Source of the DNA: DAHUYF01 sp035623985
Lineage (GTDB): Bacteria > Pseudomonadota > Alphaproteobacteria > ATCC43930 > CGMCC-115725
Reading direction: 5' to 3'
NCBI GenBank assembly: GCA_035623985.1
Contig: DASPSJ010000069.1
Location: forward strand, 44,298 to 108,297
Length of the DNA: 64,000 nt
The first letter of the stretch is position 1; each line of letters starts with the position of its first letter. The notes under the pieces are model-generated. The model was not told the origin of the DNA, searched no databases, and saw nothing but the letters and a program-made list of their open reading frames with translations. The translations under genes were made by a program, and so were the position numbers. Shown one piece after another: positions 44,985 through 54,074 of the stretch.

Positions 44985-45740
44985 CTAAAGGGTCTGCTCG
45001 CGGGATATTTTAGCCATGTGCCGCAGCACGTCAACGAAACGCGACCGCGCTTGCGGCATCTTTCGCTCATGCGGCTCGAAGACTCGGCGCTCGAGGAAAT
45101 ACCCCGTGAGCGCGAGACCGTCGAGCACGTCCTCGGGCGAGGGCACGTTCTGCTCGGCGCGCACCAGCAGGAAATGCGGCAGGCGCAGCAACTTGTCGCG
45201 ATAGGGCTCGCCCGCCGCGGCCGAGACCGCCTGGCCCGAGCGCGGCGAGACATAGACGAGATCGGCGGTCTCGCCGGTGGCGGCGCAGCGCGAGAGATCG
45301 AGGCCGAATCCCAGCTCCGCCAGCAGCATCAGCTCCCATTCGACATAGCCCACCGCCCAGCCGCGATCGGCATCGAGCGATTCGAGCAGCGCCGAGAGCC
45401 CGGCGAAGGCCCGCGGATGCGGCTCGCGCTCCGGCAGCGCCGCTTGCGCCAGCGCCGTCGCGGCGGCAAGGCAGGCAAGCCGCGCGGTATCGTCGATGAA
45501 GCGCGCGGCATGGCCATGCAGCAGCTCGCCGCCGAGCGTGCCCAGATGCTCGGCAAGCCGCGCCTTCCATACCGCCGCGACGCGGTTGCCGACCTGATAG
45601 ACGGCGCGCAGCTTTCGCCCCTGGCCGCCATGCACGAGCCCGGCATGCCGGCCGTGGTCGCGCGTCAGCACATGGACGATGAGCGCGCTCTCGCCGTGAC
45701 GGCGCGCCGCCAGCACGATGCCCTCGTCTTCCCATTGCAT
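44985..45740 (-). CDS. recO: DNA repair protein RecO
   Basis: A 251-residue RecO: the N-terminal OB domain starts MQWEDEGIVLAARRHGESALIVHVLTRDHG and LVHGGQGRKLRAVYQVGNRV, then an all-helical C-terminal domain (VGYVEWELMLLAELGFGLDLSRCA). It loads RecA with RecF/RecR. It has the expected position downstream of era in the alphaproteobacterial cluster. Confidence 0.95.
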   Translation of the reverse strand: MQWEDEGIVLAARRHGESALIVHVLTRDHGRHAGLVHGGQGRKLRAVYQVGNRVAAVWKARLAEHLGTLGGELLHGHAARFIDDTARLACLAAATALAQAALPEREPHPRAFAGLSALLESLDADRGWAVGYVEWELMLLAELGFGLDLSRCAATGETADLVYVSPRSGQAVSAAAGEPYRDKLLRLPHFLLVRAEQNVPSPEDVLDGLALTGYFLERRVFEPHERKMPQARSRFVDVLRHMAKISREQTL

Positions 45741-45755
45741 GGCCCAAAGAGGCTC

Positions 45756-46658
45756 CTAGCTCTCGAACTCCAGGCCCATCGCCTTGTAGCGCTCGCGATC
45801 TTCCGTCCAATTCTCGCTCACCCGCACGAAGAGAAAGAGGTGGACGCGGCGGCCGAACATGCGCTCGAGCTCGGCGCGGGCGCGCTCGCCGATCGCCTTG
45901 ATCCGGCTGCCGCCTTTGCCGAGCACGATCGCCCTCTGGCTGGCGCGCTGCACGTGGACGGTCACGGCGATTCTGACGCTGCCGTCCTCGCGCTCCTCCC
46001 AGCTATCGGTCTCGACCGTGGTGGCGTAAGGCAGCTCCTGATGGAGCTGGAGAAAGACCTGCTCGCGCACCGCCTCCGCCGCCATCAGCCGCTGCGGCAG
46101 GTCGGTGAGCTGATCCTCGGGATAGAGCCACGGTCCCGCCGGCAGGACGGCGGCAAGATGACGCCGGAGATCGGCGACGCCGTCGCCGGTCAAGGCGGAG
46201 ATCATGAAGACGGCGTCGAAGATGCCTTCCCGGCGCAGCCGGTCGGTGAGCGGCAGGAGGCTGCGGGGATCGACCAGATCCACCTTGTTGAGCGCCAGCA
46301 CGGCACGCCGTCCGGCGGCTTTGAGCCCGTCGACGATGCGCTGCGCCTCGGGCTCGACCCCGCGCGCGGCATCGATCAGCACCACCACCTGATCGGCATC
46401 CTCGGCCTCCGCCCAGGCGGCGGCGACCATGGCGCGCTCGAGCCGGCGCTTGGGGGCGAAGATGCCGGGCGTGTCGACCAGGATGAGCTGCGCCGCGTTT
46501 TCGATGACGATGCCGAGCACCCGCGAGCGCGTCGTCTGCACCTTGGGTGAGACGATGGACACCTTGGCGCCGACGAGCTGGTTGAGCAGCGTCGATTTGC
46601 CGGAATTGGGGGCGCCCACCAGCGCCACGGTGCCGCAGCGCCGCTCGGCCTCGCTCAT
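45756..46658 (-). CDS. era: GTPase Era
   Basis: A 300-residue Era: G1 VGAPNSGKSTLLNQL, G2 region with TTRSRVLG, G3 DTPGIF, G4 NKVD, G5 SALTGDG, followed by a KH domain (AIVLGKGGSRIKAIGERARAELERMF) that binds 16S rRNA. It supports 30S maturation. ATG 46658 overlaps the rnc stop by 4 nt. Its neighbours rnc and recO confirm the standard rnc-era-recO order. Confidence 0.97.
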   Translation of the reverse strand: MSEAERRCGTVALVGAPNSGKSTLLNQLVGAKVSIVSPKVQTTRSRVLGIVIENAAQLILVDTPGIFAPKRRLERAMVAAAWAEAEDADQVVVLIDAARGVEPEAQRIVDGLKAAGRRAVLALNKVDLVDPRSLLPLTDRLRREGIFDAVFMISALTGDGVADLRRHLAAVLPAGPWLYPEDQLTDLPQRLMAAEAVREQVFLQLHQELPYATTVETDSWEEREDGSVRIAVTVHVQRASQRAIVLGKGGSRIKAIGERARAELERMFGRRVHLFLFVRVSENWTEDRERYKAMGLEFES

Positions 46659-47356
46659 GCGCCGGAATCGAGCGCGGCGAGAGCGGCGGCCGCGGCCGCG
46701 GCCTCGGCCGCGCGCTTGGAGGAGCCGCTGGCGGAGGCCGGCGGCAGGCCCTCGACGGTGACGGTGACGGTGAAGGTGCGGCGATGCGCCGGTCCCTCGG
46801 TCGCCACCGTGCGATAGACCGGCAGCGCGCGGCCGCGCGCCTGCGCCCATTCCTGCAACGCCGTCTTGGGATCGCGCGGCGGCGCGCCGAGCTTGGTCAG
46901 GCGCTGCTCCCACCAGCGCTCGACGAAGGCGCGCGCCGCGGCCAGGCCGCCGTCGAGATAGAGCGCGGCGATCACCGCCTCGCAGACATCGGCGAGCACG
47001 CTCGCATTGCCGCGCGCGCCCGCCGCTTCCTCGCCGCTCGAGAGCACGATATGCGCGCCCAGGCCGATCTCCTTGGCGATGCTGGTGAGCGTCTCGCGCC
47101 GGACCAGGCTGGTATGGCGCCGGGTCAGCGCGCCTTCGGCTTCGTCGGGAAAGCGGCGCCACAGCAGCTCGGCGATGATCAGGCCGAGGACGCGGTCGCC
47201 GAGGAATTCGAGCCGCTCATAGCCGCGCTTGGCCACGCCGCGCCGGGTGCGCGCGCTCGGATGGGTCAGCGCCTCGACCAGCAGCTCCGGGTGATCGAAA
47301 CGGTGGCCGAGGGCATCGGCAAGCGCTGCCGGGGCGGCGGCCGCGTCTTTCATCAT
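46655..47356 (-). CDS. rnc: Ribonuclease III
   Basis: A 233-residue RNase III: the signature YERLEFLGDRVLGLIIAELL, catalytic acidic pair around LADVCEAVIAALYLDGG, and a C-terminal double-stranded RNA-binding domain (PKTALQEWAQARGRALPVYR ... SKRAAEAAAAAAALAAL). The first Met chosen is 47356, overlapping the lepB stop (TGATG); the second at 47353 is as possible. It processes rRNA and other double-stranded RNA. Confidence 0.96.
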   Translation of the reverse strand: MMKDAAAAPAALADALGHRFDHPELLVEALTHPSARTRRGVAKRGYERLEFLGDRVLGLIIAELLWRRFPDEAEGALTRRHTSLVRRETLTSIAKEIGLGAHIVLSSGEEAAGARGNASVLADVCEAVIAALYLDGGLAAARAFVERWWEQRLTKLGAPPRDPKTALQEWAQARGRALPVYRTVATEGPAHRRTFTVTVTVEGLPPASASGSSKRAAEAAAAAAALAALDSGA

Positions 47357-48135
47357 CAATGGATCGCCGTAAACAGGCGATCGTAGCGGACGGTGAAGGG
47401 CCAATTCCAGATCTCCCACCAGCGCGCGTAGCCGTTGGTGGAGAAGAAGATGAACTCGGCATGGCCGACGAGATTCTCCGCCGGGACATAGCCCACGCCG
47501 CTTGAGGGGTCGCGGCTGTCGGCGGAATTGTCGCGGTTGTCGCCCATCATGAAATAATGATCGGGCGGGACGATGAAGGGGCAGGTGTTCTCCAGGTCCC
47601 GGCTCTCTTCCCTGGGATCATCGCAGCGCCTGCCCGGCGCCTGATGATCGCGCGGCGCCAGCAGGACCGGATGCTGCACGCCATTGGGCAGCGTCTCGAT
47701 GAATTGCTGGCGCAGCAGGCCGGTCTCGGGATCGACATAGCTGTCCGTGCGCGTGCGCTTCACCGGGACGTCGTTGATGTAGAGGGTGGCGTCCACCACC
47801 TGGATCTTCTCGCCGGGCAGTCCGATGAGGCGCTTGATGTAATCGGTGGAGGGGTCGCGCGGATATTTGAACACGATGACGTCGCCGCGCTGCGGCTCGT
47901 GGAAGAAGAGGCGGCCCTTGATCAGCGGCAAGCCGAAGGGCAGCGAATAGCGGCTGTACCCATAGGAGAATTTCGAGACGAAGAGGTAATCGCCGACCAG
48001 CAAGGTCGGCACCATCGAGCCCGACGGGATGTTGAAGGGTTCATAGAGGAAGGTGCGAATGACAATCGCGATCGCAACGGCGTAGACGAGCGTCTTGATC
48101 GTCTCGACGACGCCGTCCGAGGTCTTGTTTTTCAT
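47356..48135 (-). CDS. lepB: Signal peptidase I
   Basis: A 259-residue type I signal peptidase with one N-terminal span (residues 10-30) and the catalytic PSGSMVPTL (Ser40); the general base Lys is in DYIKRLIGLPGE; further boxes GDVIVFKYP and MGDNRDNSADSRD are intact. It cleaves signal peptides on the periplasmic face. A consensus promoter lies 67-95 nt upstream at 48202-48230. Confidence 0.97.
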   Translation of the reverse strand: MKNKTSDGVVETIKTLVYAVAIAIVIRTFLYEPFNIPSGSMVPTLLVGDYLFVSKFSYGYSRYSLPFGLPLIKGRLFFHEPQRGDVIVFKYPRDPSTDYIKRLIGLPGEKIQVVDATLYINDVPVKRTRTDSYVDPETGLLRQQFIETLPNGVQHPVLLAPRDHQAPGRRCDDPREESRDLENTCPFIVPPDHYFMMGDNRDNSADSRDPSSGVGYVPAENLVGHAEFIFFSTNGYARWWEIWNWPFTVRYDRLFTAIH

Positions 48136-48201
48136 TAAGGACGCTCGCTAGAACGTTGGAATATCGTGTTTTGTGGAGAAACAATCCGGCGATTGGCGAC
48201 G

Positions 48202-48230
48202 ATTAAGCGAAGCCCGTGCCGGGAAGTCAA
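48202..48230 (-). promoter_or_regulatory. Candidate sigma-70 promoter for lepB-rnc-era
   Basis: On the minus strand TTGACT (48230-48225), 17 nt, CTTAAT (48207-48202) lie in the 168 nt between acpS and lepB. It would let lepB-rnc-era-recO be read independently of the rel-pdxJ-acpS transcript. Confidence 0.5.
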
Positions 48231-48303
48231 GGGCGCGCCGTCGGGCTCGAGAGAGGATTTGATCGCTGCATCGCGGCCCGAGGGTCGGATGACGCCTCAG
48301 GGC

Positions 48304-48702
48304 TCAGCCCGGCACGGCGCTGATGATGACCAGCGCCTGGGCGATCGGCGGCTCGTCGGTGAGCGTCACGTCGATGCGCGCCGCCATGCCGGGCGGCGTC
48401 AGCGCCCTCAGCCGCTCCAGCGCGCCGCCGGTCAGTACGAAAGTGGGCCCGCCGCTCGGCAGGTTGACGACGCCGAGATCGCGCCAATAGACGCCTTTGC
48501 GGAAGCCGGTGCCGAGCGCCTTGGAGCAGGCTTCCTTGGCGGCAAAGCGCCTGGCGTAGCTCTCGACGCGGTTGGCGCGCCGATCGGAGCGGGCGCGCTC
48601 CTCGGGGGTGAAGACGCGGTCGAGGAAGCGGTCGCCGAAGCGCGCGATGGTCTTCTCGATGCGGCGGATGTCGACGAGGTCGCTGCCGAGGCCGAGGATC
48701 AC
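48304..48702 (-). CDS. acpS: Holo-[acyl-carrier-protein] synthase
   Basis: A 132-residue AcpS: GLGSDLVDIRRIEKTIARFG (with the Mg2+ Asp), FTPEERARS, RFAAKEACSKALGTG (with the second acidic ligand) and the C-terminal VTLTDEPPIAQALVIIS. It transfers 4'-phosphopantetheine to ACP. GTG 48702 overlaps the pdxJ stop (GTGA), and starts right before the conserved first strand. Confidence 0.96.
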   Translation of the reverse strand: MILGLGSDLVDIRRIEKTIARFGDRFLDRVFTPEERARSDRRANRVESYARRFAAKEACSKALGTGFRKGVYWRDLGVVNLPSGGPTFVLTGGALERLRALTPPGMAARIDVTLTDEPPIAQALVIISAVPG

Positions 48703-49439
48703 GCGCGCGCCTCGTTCATGAGGGCTCGCATGCGCCGGACGGCGCCGTCGAGCCCGCTGAAGACCGCCTCGCCGATCAGGAAATGGCCGATATTGAGCTC
48801 GACGATGGTGGCGATCGCCGCCACCGGCCCCACCGTCTCGTAGCTCAGGCCGTGCCCGGCATGGCATTCCAGGCCGATGCTCTCGGCATGGGCGGCGGCG
48901 GCGGCGAGCCGCTCCAGCTCGCGCGCGCGCGCCGCGCCCTCGGCCTCGCAATAGGCGCCGGTGTGAAGCTCCACCACCGGCGCGCCGAGCCGGCGCGCCA
49001 TGTCGAGCTGCGCCGTCTCGGGGTCGATGAACAGCGAGACGCGGATCCCGGCATCGCCAAGCCGACGCACGACGGGCGCGAGATGGTCGCGGCCGGCGAC
49101 CGCGTCGAGTCCGCCCTCGGTGGTTACTTCCGTGCGCTTTTCCGGCACCAGGCAGGCGGCGTGCGGCTTGTGCCGGAGCGCGATCTCGACCATCTCCTCG
49201 GTCGCCGCCATCTCGAGATTGAGCGGCAACGCGATCTCGCGCACGAGCCGGGCGACGTCCTCGTCGCGGATGTGGCGGCGATCCTCGCGCAGATGCGCCG
49301 TGATGCCGTCGGCGCCGGCCGCGGCCGCGATTCCCGCGGCGCGCAGCGGGTCGGGATGGCGCCCGCCGCGCGCGTTGCGCAACGTCGCGACGTGGTCGAT
49401 GTTGACCCCCAGGCGCAGCGCGCGCTTGCCGGCCGCCAT
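48699..49439 (-). CDS. pdxJ: Pyridoxine 5'-phosphate synthase
   Basis: A 246-residue TIM-barrel PdxJ: LGVNIDHVATLRNARGG, DGITAHLREDRRHIRDEDV, LNLEMAATEEMV, VPEKRTEVTTEGGLD, GLECHAGHGLSYET and ELNIGHFLIGEAVF. It makes PNP from deoxyxylulose phosphate and aminoacetone phosphate, as in bacteria with the DXP-dependent vitamin B6 pathway. ATG 49439 shares one base with the rel stop. Confidence 0.97.
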   Translation of the reverse strand: MAAGKRALRLGVNIDHVATLRNARGGRHPDPLRAAGIAAAAGADGITAHLREDRRHIRDEDVARLVREIALPLNLEMAATEEMVEIALRHKPHAACLVPEKRTEVTTEGGLDAVAGRDHLAPVVRRLGDAGIRVSLFIDPETAQLDMARRLGAPVVELHTGAYCEAEGAARARELERLAAAAAHAESIGLECHAGHGLSYETVGPVAAIATIVELNIGHFLIGEAVFSGLDGAVRRMRALMNEARA

Positions 49440-51577
49440 CAGCCGCGCGAGCGCTCGACCGAGTTGATCACCGGCGTGGCGCGCAGCGCCGCGATGATGT
49501 CGGTGAGGTGCTTCACGTCCTTCACCTCGATGTCGACGAGAATCTCGAAAAAATCCGCCGAGCGGTTGGTGATCTTGAGGTTGGTGATGTTGCCGGCCTG
49601 CCTGCCGATGACGGTGGTGAGGCTGCCGAGGCTGCCGGGCTCGTTGCCGAGCGTGACGTTGATGCGGCCGACATGGCCGATCTCGCCGTCGCCCTTGCTG
49701 TTCCAGGCGACGTCGAGCCAGCGCTCGGGCGTGTCGGTGAAGTTCGCCAGCGCGTCGCAATCGATGGTGTGGATGGTGACGCCCTTGCCGGTGGTGACGA
49801 TGCCGACGATGCGGTCGCCCGGCAGCGGATGGCAGCAGCCGGCGAAATGCAGCGCCATTCCCGGGATGAGGCCGCGGATCGGCACCGCGTTATCAGACGC
49901 CTTCTTGCTGCGCGCGGTGGCGAGCCGCACGACCTTGGCCGGCTTGGCGTCGGGCCGGGGCGGATAGATCGCGTGCACCACCTCGCGCCCGGTGGCGATC
50001 CCCTCGCCCACCGCGACGAAGAGATCCTCGACGCTGTCGCAATTGAAGCGCTTGAGCACCTCCTCGAGCGCCTTCTCGGCGAACTCGTGGCCCTCGTGGC
50101 GGAAGGCCTTTTGCAGGATCGCCTTGCCGAGATCGAGATATTGCTGGCGCTGCTGGGTGCGGATGAAGCGGCGGATGCGCGCGCGCGCCTTGCCGGTGAC
50201 GACGAAGCGCTCCCAGGTCGGCGACGGCGTCTGCGCCTTGGAGGTGATCACCTCGACCTGGTCGCCATTGGCGAGCTGGGTGCGCAAGGGGGCGAGCCGG
50301 CCGTTGATCTTGGCGCCGACGCAGGTGTCGCCGACGACCGAGTGAACGGCATAGGCGAAGTCGACCGGCGTCGCGCCGCGCGGCAGCGCGATGAGATCGC
50401 CCTTCGGCGTGAAGCAGAACACCTGGTCCTGGAACATCTCGAGCTTGGTGTGCTCGAGGAATTCCTGCGGATCGGAGGCGTGCTCGAGGATGTCGAGCAG
50501 CTCGCGCAGCCAGCGGTATTGCCGTCCCTCGGTGCGCGGCGCGCCCTGCTTGTAGACCCAGTGGGCGGCAACGCCGAGCTCGGCCACCTCGTGCATCTCG
50601 CGGGTGCGGATCTGCACCTCGATGCGCTGGCGTTCCGGGCCGATGACGCCGGTATGGAGCGAGCGGTAGTTGTTGGGCTTCGGCGTCGAGATGTAGTCCT
50701 TGAAACGGCCGGGCACGACGGGATAGCGGCTGTGGATCACGCCCAGCGCCTGATAGCACTGCTCCACCGTATCGACGACGACGCGGAAGGCCATGATGTC
50801 GGAGAGCTGTTCGAAGCCGACGTTCTTCTGCTGCATCTTGCGCCAGACCGAATAGGGCTTCTTCTCGCGTCCGGACACCTCGGCCGCCAGCCCGCCCCTG
50901 GTCAGCGTCTCCTGCAATTCGTCCATGATGCGCTCGGCCAGGCCCTCGCCCTTCTCGCGCAGGAAGGAAAGCCGCGTCGTGAGGCTGGCGCGCGCATCGG
51001 GATGCATCTCGGCGAAAGCCTGGTCCTCGAGCTCGTCCTTCATCTCGTGCATGCCGATGCGCTCGGCCAGCGGCGCGTAGATCTCCATGGTCTCGCGCGC
51101 GATGCGGCGGCGGCGCTCCTCGTCCTTGAGGAAATGCAGCGTGCGCATGTTGTGCAGGCGGTCGGCGAGCTTGACCAGGAGGACGCGGATGTCCTCGGAC
51201 ATGGCCAGCACCAGCTTGCGGAAGTTCTCCGCCTGCTTGGTCTGATCCGATTGCAGCTCAAGCCGCGACAGCTTGGTGACGCCGTCGACCAGCTTGGCGA
51301 TGTCGGGGCCGAACAGGCGCTCGATGTCCTCGAGCGTCGCCACCGTATCCTCGACCGTGTCGTGCAGCAGGCCGGTGATGATCGAGGCGGCGTCGAGCTT
51401 CATCTCGGCGAGGATGCCGGCGACCTCGATCGGATGCGAGAAGTAGGGATCGCCCGAGGCGCGAAGCTGCGCGCCATGCGCCTTCATCGAGAAGACGTAG
51501 GCGCGGTTGAGCGCGTCCTCGTCGGCCGCGGGATCGTAAGCCTTGACGCGCTCGACGAGCTCGAATTGGCGCATCAT
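49439..51577 (-). CDS. rel: Bifunctional (p)ppGpp synthetase/hydrolase Rel
   Basis: The 712-residue protein has the hydrolase HD motif (LLHDTVEDT near residue 70), the synthetase domain (GREKKPYSVWRKMQQKNVGFEQLSD, DIMAFRVVV), TGS (VFCFTPKGDLIALPRGATPVDFAY), a central helical zone and an ACT domain (VTLGNEPGSLGSLTTVIGRQAGNITNLKI). It is the single long RSH protein of alphaproteobacteria. Its position between rpoZ and pdxJ is standard. Confidence 0.97.
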   Translation of the reverse strand: MMRQFELVERVKAYDPAADEDALNRAYVFSMKAHGAQLRASGDPYFSHPIEVAGILAEMKLDAASIITGLLHDTVEDTVATLEDIERLFGPDIAKLVDGVTKLSRLELQSDQTKQAENFRKLVLAMSEDIRVLLVKLADRLHNMRTLHFLKDEERRRRIARETMEIYAPLAERIGMHEMKDELEDQAFAEMHPDARASLTTRLSFLREKGEGLAERIMDELQETLTRGGLAAEVSGREKKPYSVWRKMQQKNVGFEQLSDIMAFRVVVDTVEQCYQALGVIHSRYPVVPGRFKDYISTPKPNNYRSLHTGVIGPERQRIEVQIRTREMHEVAELGVAAHWVYKQGAPRTEGRQYRWLRELLDILEHASDPQEFLEHTKLEMFQDQVFCFTPKGDLIALPRGATPVDFAYAVHSVVGDTCVGAKINGRLAPLRTQLANGDQVEVITSKAQTPSPTWERFVVTGKARARIRRFIRTQQRQQYLDLGKAILQKAFRHEGHEFAEKALEEVLKRFNCDSVEDLFVAVGEGIATGREVVHAIYPPRPDAKPAKVVRLATARSKKASDNAVPIRGLIPGMALHFAGCCHPLPGDRIVGIVTTGKGVTIHTIDCDALANFTDTPERWLDVAWNSKGDGEIGHVGRINVTLGNEPGSLGSLTTVIGRQAGNITNLKITNRSADFFEILVDIEVKDVKHLTDIIAALRATPVINSVERSRG

Positions 51578-51656
51578 GGCGGGCTATCCCGCCAGGCGCG
51601 CATGGGCTCTGGGAAGGTGCGGCGCGAAACGACGAAGCCGCCTCCGCGCCGCATTC

Positions 51657-52103
51657 CTATTTCTTCTCCCGGATCTCGCTGCCGCCTTCCGCCAGATCCG
51701 GGTTCACGTCGTTGCTGAGGCCCACGGCGTCGTCGTCGGCGACGAACAGCATGTCCTCGCTGAGCTCTTCCTCGACCGCGCCTTCCTCGTCTTCCATGTC
51801 GACGGGCTGCGCCAGCTCGCTCGGCCATTGCTGGGCGCCAATCTCGATCTCGGCGTCCTCCTCCGGCTCGTCGATCTCCACGTGCTTCTGCATGCCCTTG
51901 ATCAGCGAATTCTGCAGCGTGTCGAGCGAAATGGTCTCATCGGCGATCTCGCGCAGCGCCACGACCGGATTCTTGTCGTTGTCGCGATCAAGCGTGATCT
52001 GCGCGCCGGCGGTGACGTCGCGCGCACGCTGGGCTGCGAGCAGGACGAGCTCAAAGCGGTTCGGAACCTTGAGGACACAATCTTCGACGGTGACGCGAGC
52101 CAT
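51657..52103 (-). CDS. rpoZ: RNA polymerase omega subunit
   Basis: A 148-residue RpoZ beginning MARVTVEDCVLKVPNRFELVLLAAQRARD with NPVVALREIADETIS. The C-terminal 65 residues are an acidic extension (EIDEPEEDAEIEIG ... EEELSEDMLFVADDD) often longer in alphaproteobacteria. It helps assemble RNA polymerase. It leads the rel transcript. Confidence 0.95.
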   Translation of the reverse strand: MARVTVEDCVLKVPNRFELVLLAAQRARDVTAGAQITLDRDNDKNPVVALREIADETISLDTLQNSLIKGMQKHVEIDEPEEDAEIEIGAQQWPSELAQPVDMEDEEGAVEEELSEDMLFVADDDAVGLSNDVNPDLAEGGSEIREKK

Positions 52104-52220
52104 GCCGACGCTTCTCCTGAGGGGAAACCGAGTCGTTCAATATATAGGGTCGGCAGCCGTCACCGCAACAGCGGTGTTGTTGCAGCCCGTCGCGCTCCCC
52201 GGTCGGCATCGCGACATATT

Positions 52221-52250
52221 ATTGTTAAAAATCAAATAACTATAGATCAA
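52221..52250 (-). promoter_or_regulatory. Candidate AT-rich promoter for rpoZ
   Basis: An AT-rich island in otherwise GC-rich DNA. On the minus strand TTGATC (52250-52245), 18 nt, AACAAT (52226-52221) match sigma-70 boxes in part. It overlaps the folK stop and lies about 120 nt before rpoZ. Confidence 0.35.
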
Positions 52251-52735
52251 TCCGCAAGCCGCTCGGCAAGCTGCTCCCGGGGCAGCCGGCCGATCAGCTC
52301 GGTCACGCCTTCGCCGCTGACCGGATGCCGCCAGTCCGGCGCCACGTCGCGCAGCGGCAGGAGCACGAAACCCCGCAGGTGAAGCCGCGGGTGCGGCAGC
52401 ACCGGCGCCGCCTCCCGGACGAGGCCATGGTAATCGAGGATGTCGAGGTCGAGCGGCCGCGCTTCGTTGAGGGTGCGGCGGATGCGGCCGAAACGCGCCT
52501 CGACGCGGTGCAGCAGCGCCAGCAGCTCGGCCGGGGCAAGCGGCGTCGCCGCCACCGCGACGCCGTTGACATACCAGGGCTGGTCGCCCGCGGGCACGGG
52601 CGCGGTACGATACCAGGGTGAACGCCGCTCGACGGTGACGCCCGCCTCCGCCAGCACCGCCAGCGCCGCCGCCAGCGTCGCCAGCGGCGGGCCGGCGATG
52701 CTCGGCAGGTTGGCGCCAAGGCCGAGCAAAATCAT
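52247..52735 (-). CDS. folK: 6-hydroxymethyl-7,8-dihydropterin pyrophosphokinase
   Basis: A 162-residue HPPK: LLGLGANLPSIAGPP, SPWYRTAPVPAGDQPWYVNGVAV, and the signature RPLDLDILDYHG with HPRLHLRGFVLLPLRDVAP. It activates the pterin for folate synthesis. It lies upstream of rpoZ on the same strand and diverges from the NYN gene. Confidence 0.95.
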   Translation of the reverse strand: MILLGLGANLPSIAGPPLATLAAALAVLAEAGVTVERRSPWYRTAPVPAGDQPWYVNGVAVAATPLAPAELLALLHRVEARFGRIRRTLNEARPLDLDILDYHGLVREAAPVLPHPRLHLRGFVLLPLRDVAPDWRHPVSGEGVTELIGRLPREQLAERLAD

Positions 52736-52836
52736 ACGGGAGTAAGGCCGCTTGACGCCGGCCCGCCGCCCTGAGCAAATGCCGGCGGCGTTTTCGTCCG
52801 CCGTTTATTCCCCGTAGTCATGGAGCAGCTACAGTC

Positions 52837-53418
52837 ATGTTTTATCCGCAAGAGAGAATCGCTCTTTTCATCGACGGCGCCAATCTTTACGCGGCCGCCC
52901 GCGCCCTGCAGTTCGACATCGATTACAAACGGCTGCTCGAGGTCTTCGGCTCGAAGGGACGGCTCATCCGTGCCTTCTACTACACCGCGCTGATCGAGGA
53001 CCAGGAATACTCGCCGCTCCGGCCCCTGGTCGATTGGCTCGACTACAACGGCTACACCATGGTGACCAAGCCGACCAAGGAGTACACGGACGCCATGGGC
53101 CGCCGCAAGATCAAGGGAAACATGGATATCGAGCTCGCGATCGACGTGATGGAGATGGCGCAATATCTCGACCACATCGTGCTGTTCTCCGGCGACGGCG
53201 ATTTCCGCCGGCTGGTCGAGGCGGTGCAGCGCAAGGGCGTGCGCGTCACCGTGGTCTCCACCATCCGCTCCGCGCCGCCGATGGTCGCCGACGAGTTGCG
53301 TCGCCAAGCCGACACCTTCCTGGAGCTGCAGGAGCTGGCGCCCAGCATCATGCGCCTGCATCACCGCGAGGACGCCGCTCGCCAGCAAACGACGGCGCAG
53401 GATTACGGCGCCAAGTGA
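52837..53418 (+). CDS. NYN-domain (LabA-like) protein
   Basis: A 193-residue NYN domain: the N-terminal IALFIDGANLYAAARAL and DYKRLLE, the central acidic cluster MDIELAIDVM, and GDGDFRRLVEAVQRKG. These acidic residues match a PIN/NYN nuclease active site. LabA-like genes are usual here. GGAG is upstream of ATG 52837; stop overlaps the next gene (GTGA). Confidence 0.93.
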   Translation: MFYPQERIALFIDGANLYAAARALQFDIDYKRLLEVFGSKGRLIRAFYYTALIEDQEYSPLRPLVDWLDYNGYTMVTKPTKEYTDAMGRRKIKGNMDIELAIDVMEMAQYLDHIVLFSGDGDFRRLVEAVQRKGVRVTVVSTIRSAPPMVADELRRQADTFLELQELAPSIMRLHHREDAARQQTTAQDYGAK

Positions 53419-54074
53419 CCACGGCACCCGCCGCCGAACCCGGCCGCGACTGCCTGCTCTGTCCGCGCCTCGCCGCGTTCCGCGGCGTCCAGCGCGCCGA
53501 CCATCCCGACTGGTTCAACGCACCGGTCCCCTCCTTCGGCGGCGAGGAGGGAAGGCTGCTCATCGTCGGCCTCGCGCCGGGCCTGCGCGGCGCCAACCGC
53601 ACCGGGCGGCCGTTCACCGGCGATTATGCCGGCGTGCTGCTTTACGACACGCTGAGGAAATTCGGCTTCGCCCGCGGCGACTATGGCGAGCGCGCCGATG
53701 ACGGGCTCGCGCTGGTCGATTGCCGCATCACCAACGCGGTGCGCTGCGTGCCGCCGGAGAACAAGCCGGAGCCCGCGGAGATCAGGGCCTGCAACCGGTT
53801 TCTCGCCGCCGAGCTCGCGCGGTTGAAGCGGCTCGCGGCGGTGCTGGCGTTGGGCGCCGTCGCCCATCAGGCGGTGCTGGCGGCGGCGGGCGGGCGCCGC
53901 TCCGCCTTTCGCTTTGCCCATGGCGCGATCCACGCCCTGCCGGGCGGGCTGCTGCTCGCCGACAGCTATCACTGCTCGCGCTACAACACCAATACCGGCA
54001 AGCTCACGCCGGCGATGTTCGAGGCCGTGTTCGCGGAGCTGCGGCGCCGGCTCAGCGGCCCCGCTGCCGCATGA
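53415..54074 (+). CDS. Uracil-DNA glycosylase, family 4/5 type
   Basis: A 219-residue UDG: GLAPGLRGANRTGRPFTGDYAG is the family 5 (UDGb) active-site motif, HCSRYNTNTG the C-terminal His motif, and Cys pairs (CLLCPRL, VDCRITNAVRC) can hold a 4Fe-4S cluster. It removes uracil and related bases. GTG 53415 overlaps the NYN stop. Its end overlaps the convergent smpB by 23 nt. Confidence 0.92.
   Translation: MTTAPAAEPGRDCLLCPRLAAFRGVQRADHPDWFNAPVPSFGGEEGRLLIVGLAPGLRGANRTGRPFTGDYAGVLLYDTLRKFGFARGDYGERADDGLALVDCRITNAVRCVPPENKPEPAEIRACNRFLAAELARLKRLAAVLALGAVAHQAVLAAAGGRRSAFRFAHGAIHALPGGLLLADSYHCSRYNTNTGKLTPAMFEAVFAELRRRLSGPAAA

Noticed and set aside
49508..51718. 736-codon open frame opposite rel
   Set aside because: Shadow of rel; no protein-family signature.
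52222..52250. FNR-like TTGATC at the rpoZ promoter
   Set aside because: No matching second half-site at the proper distance; read as plain promoter sequence.
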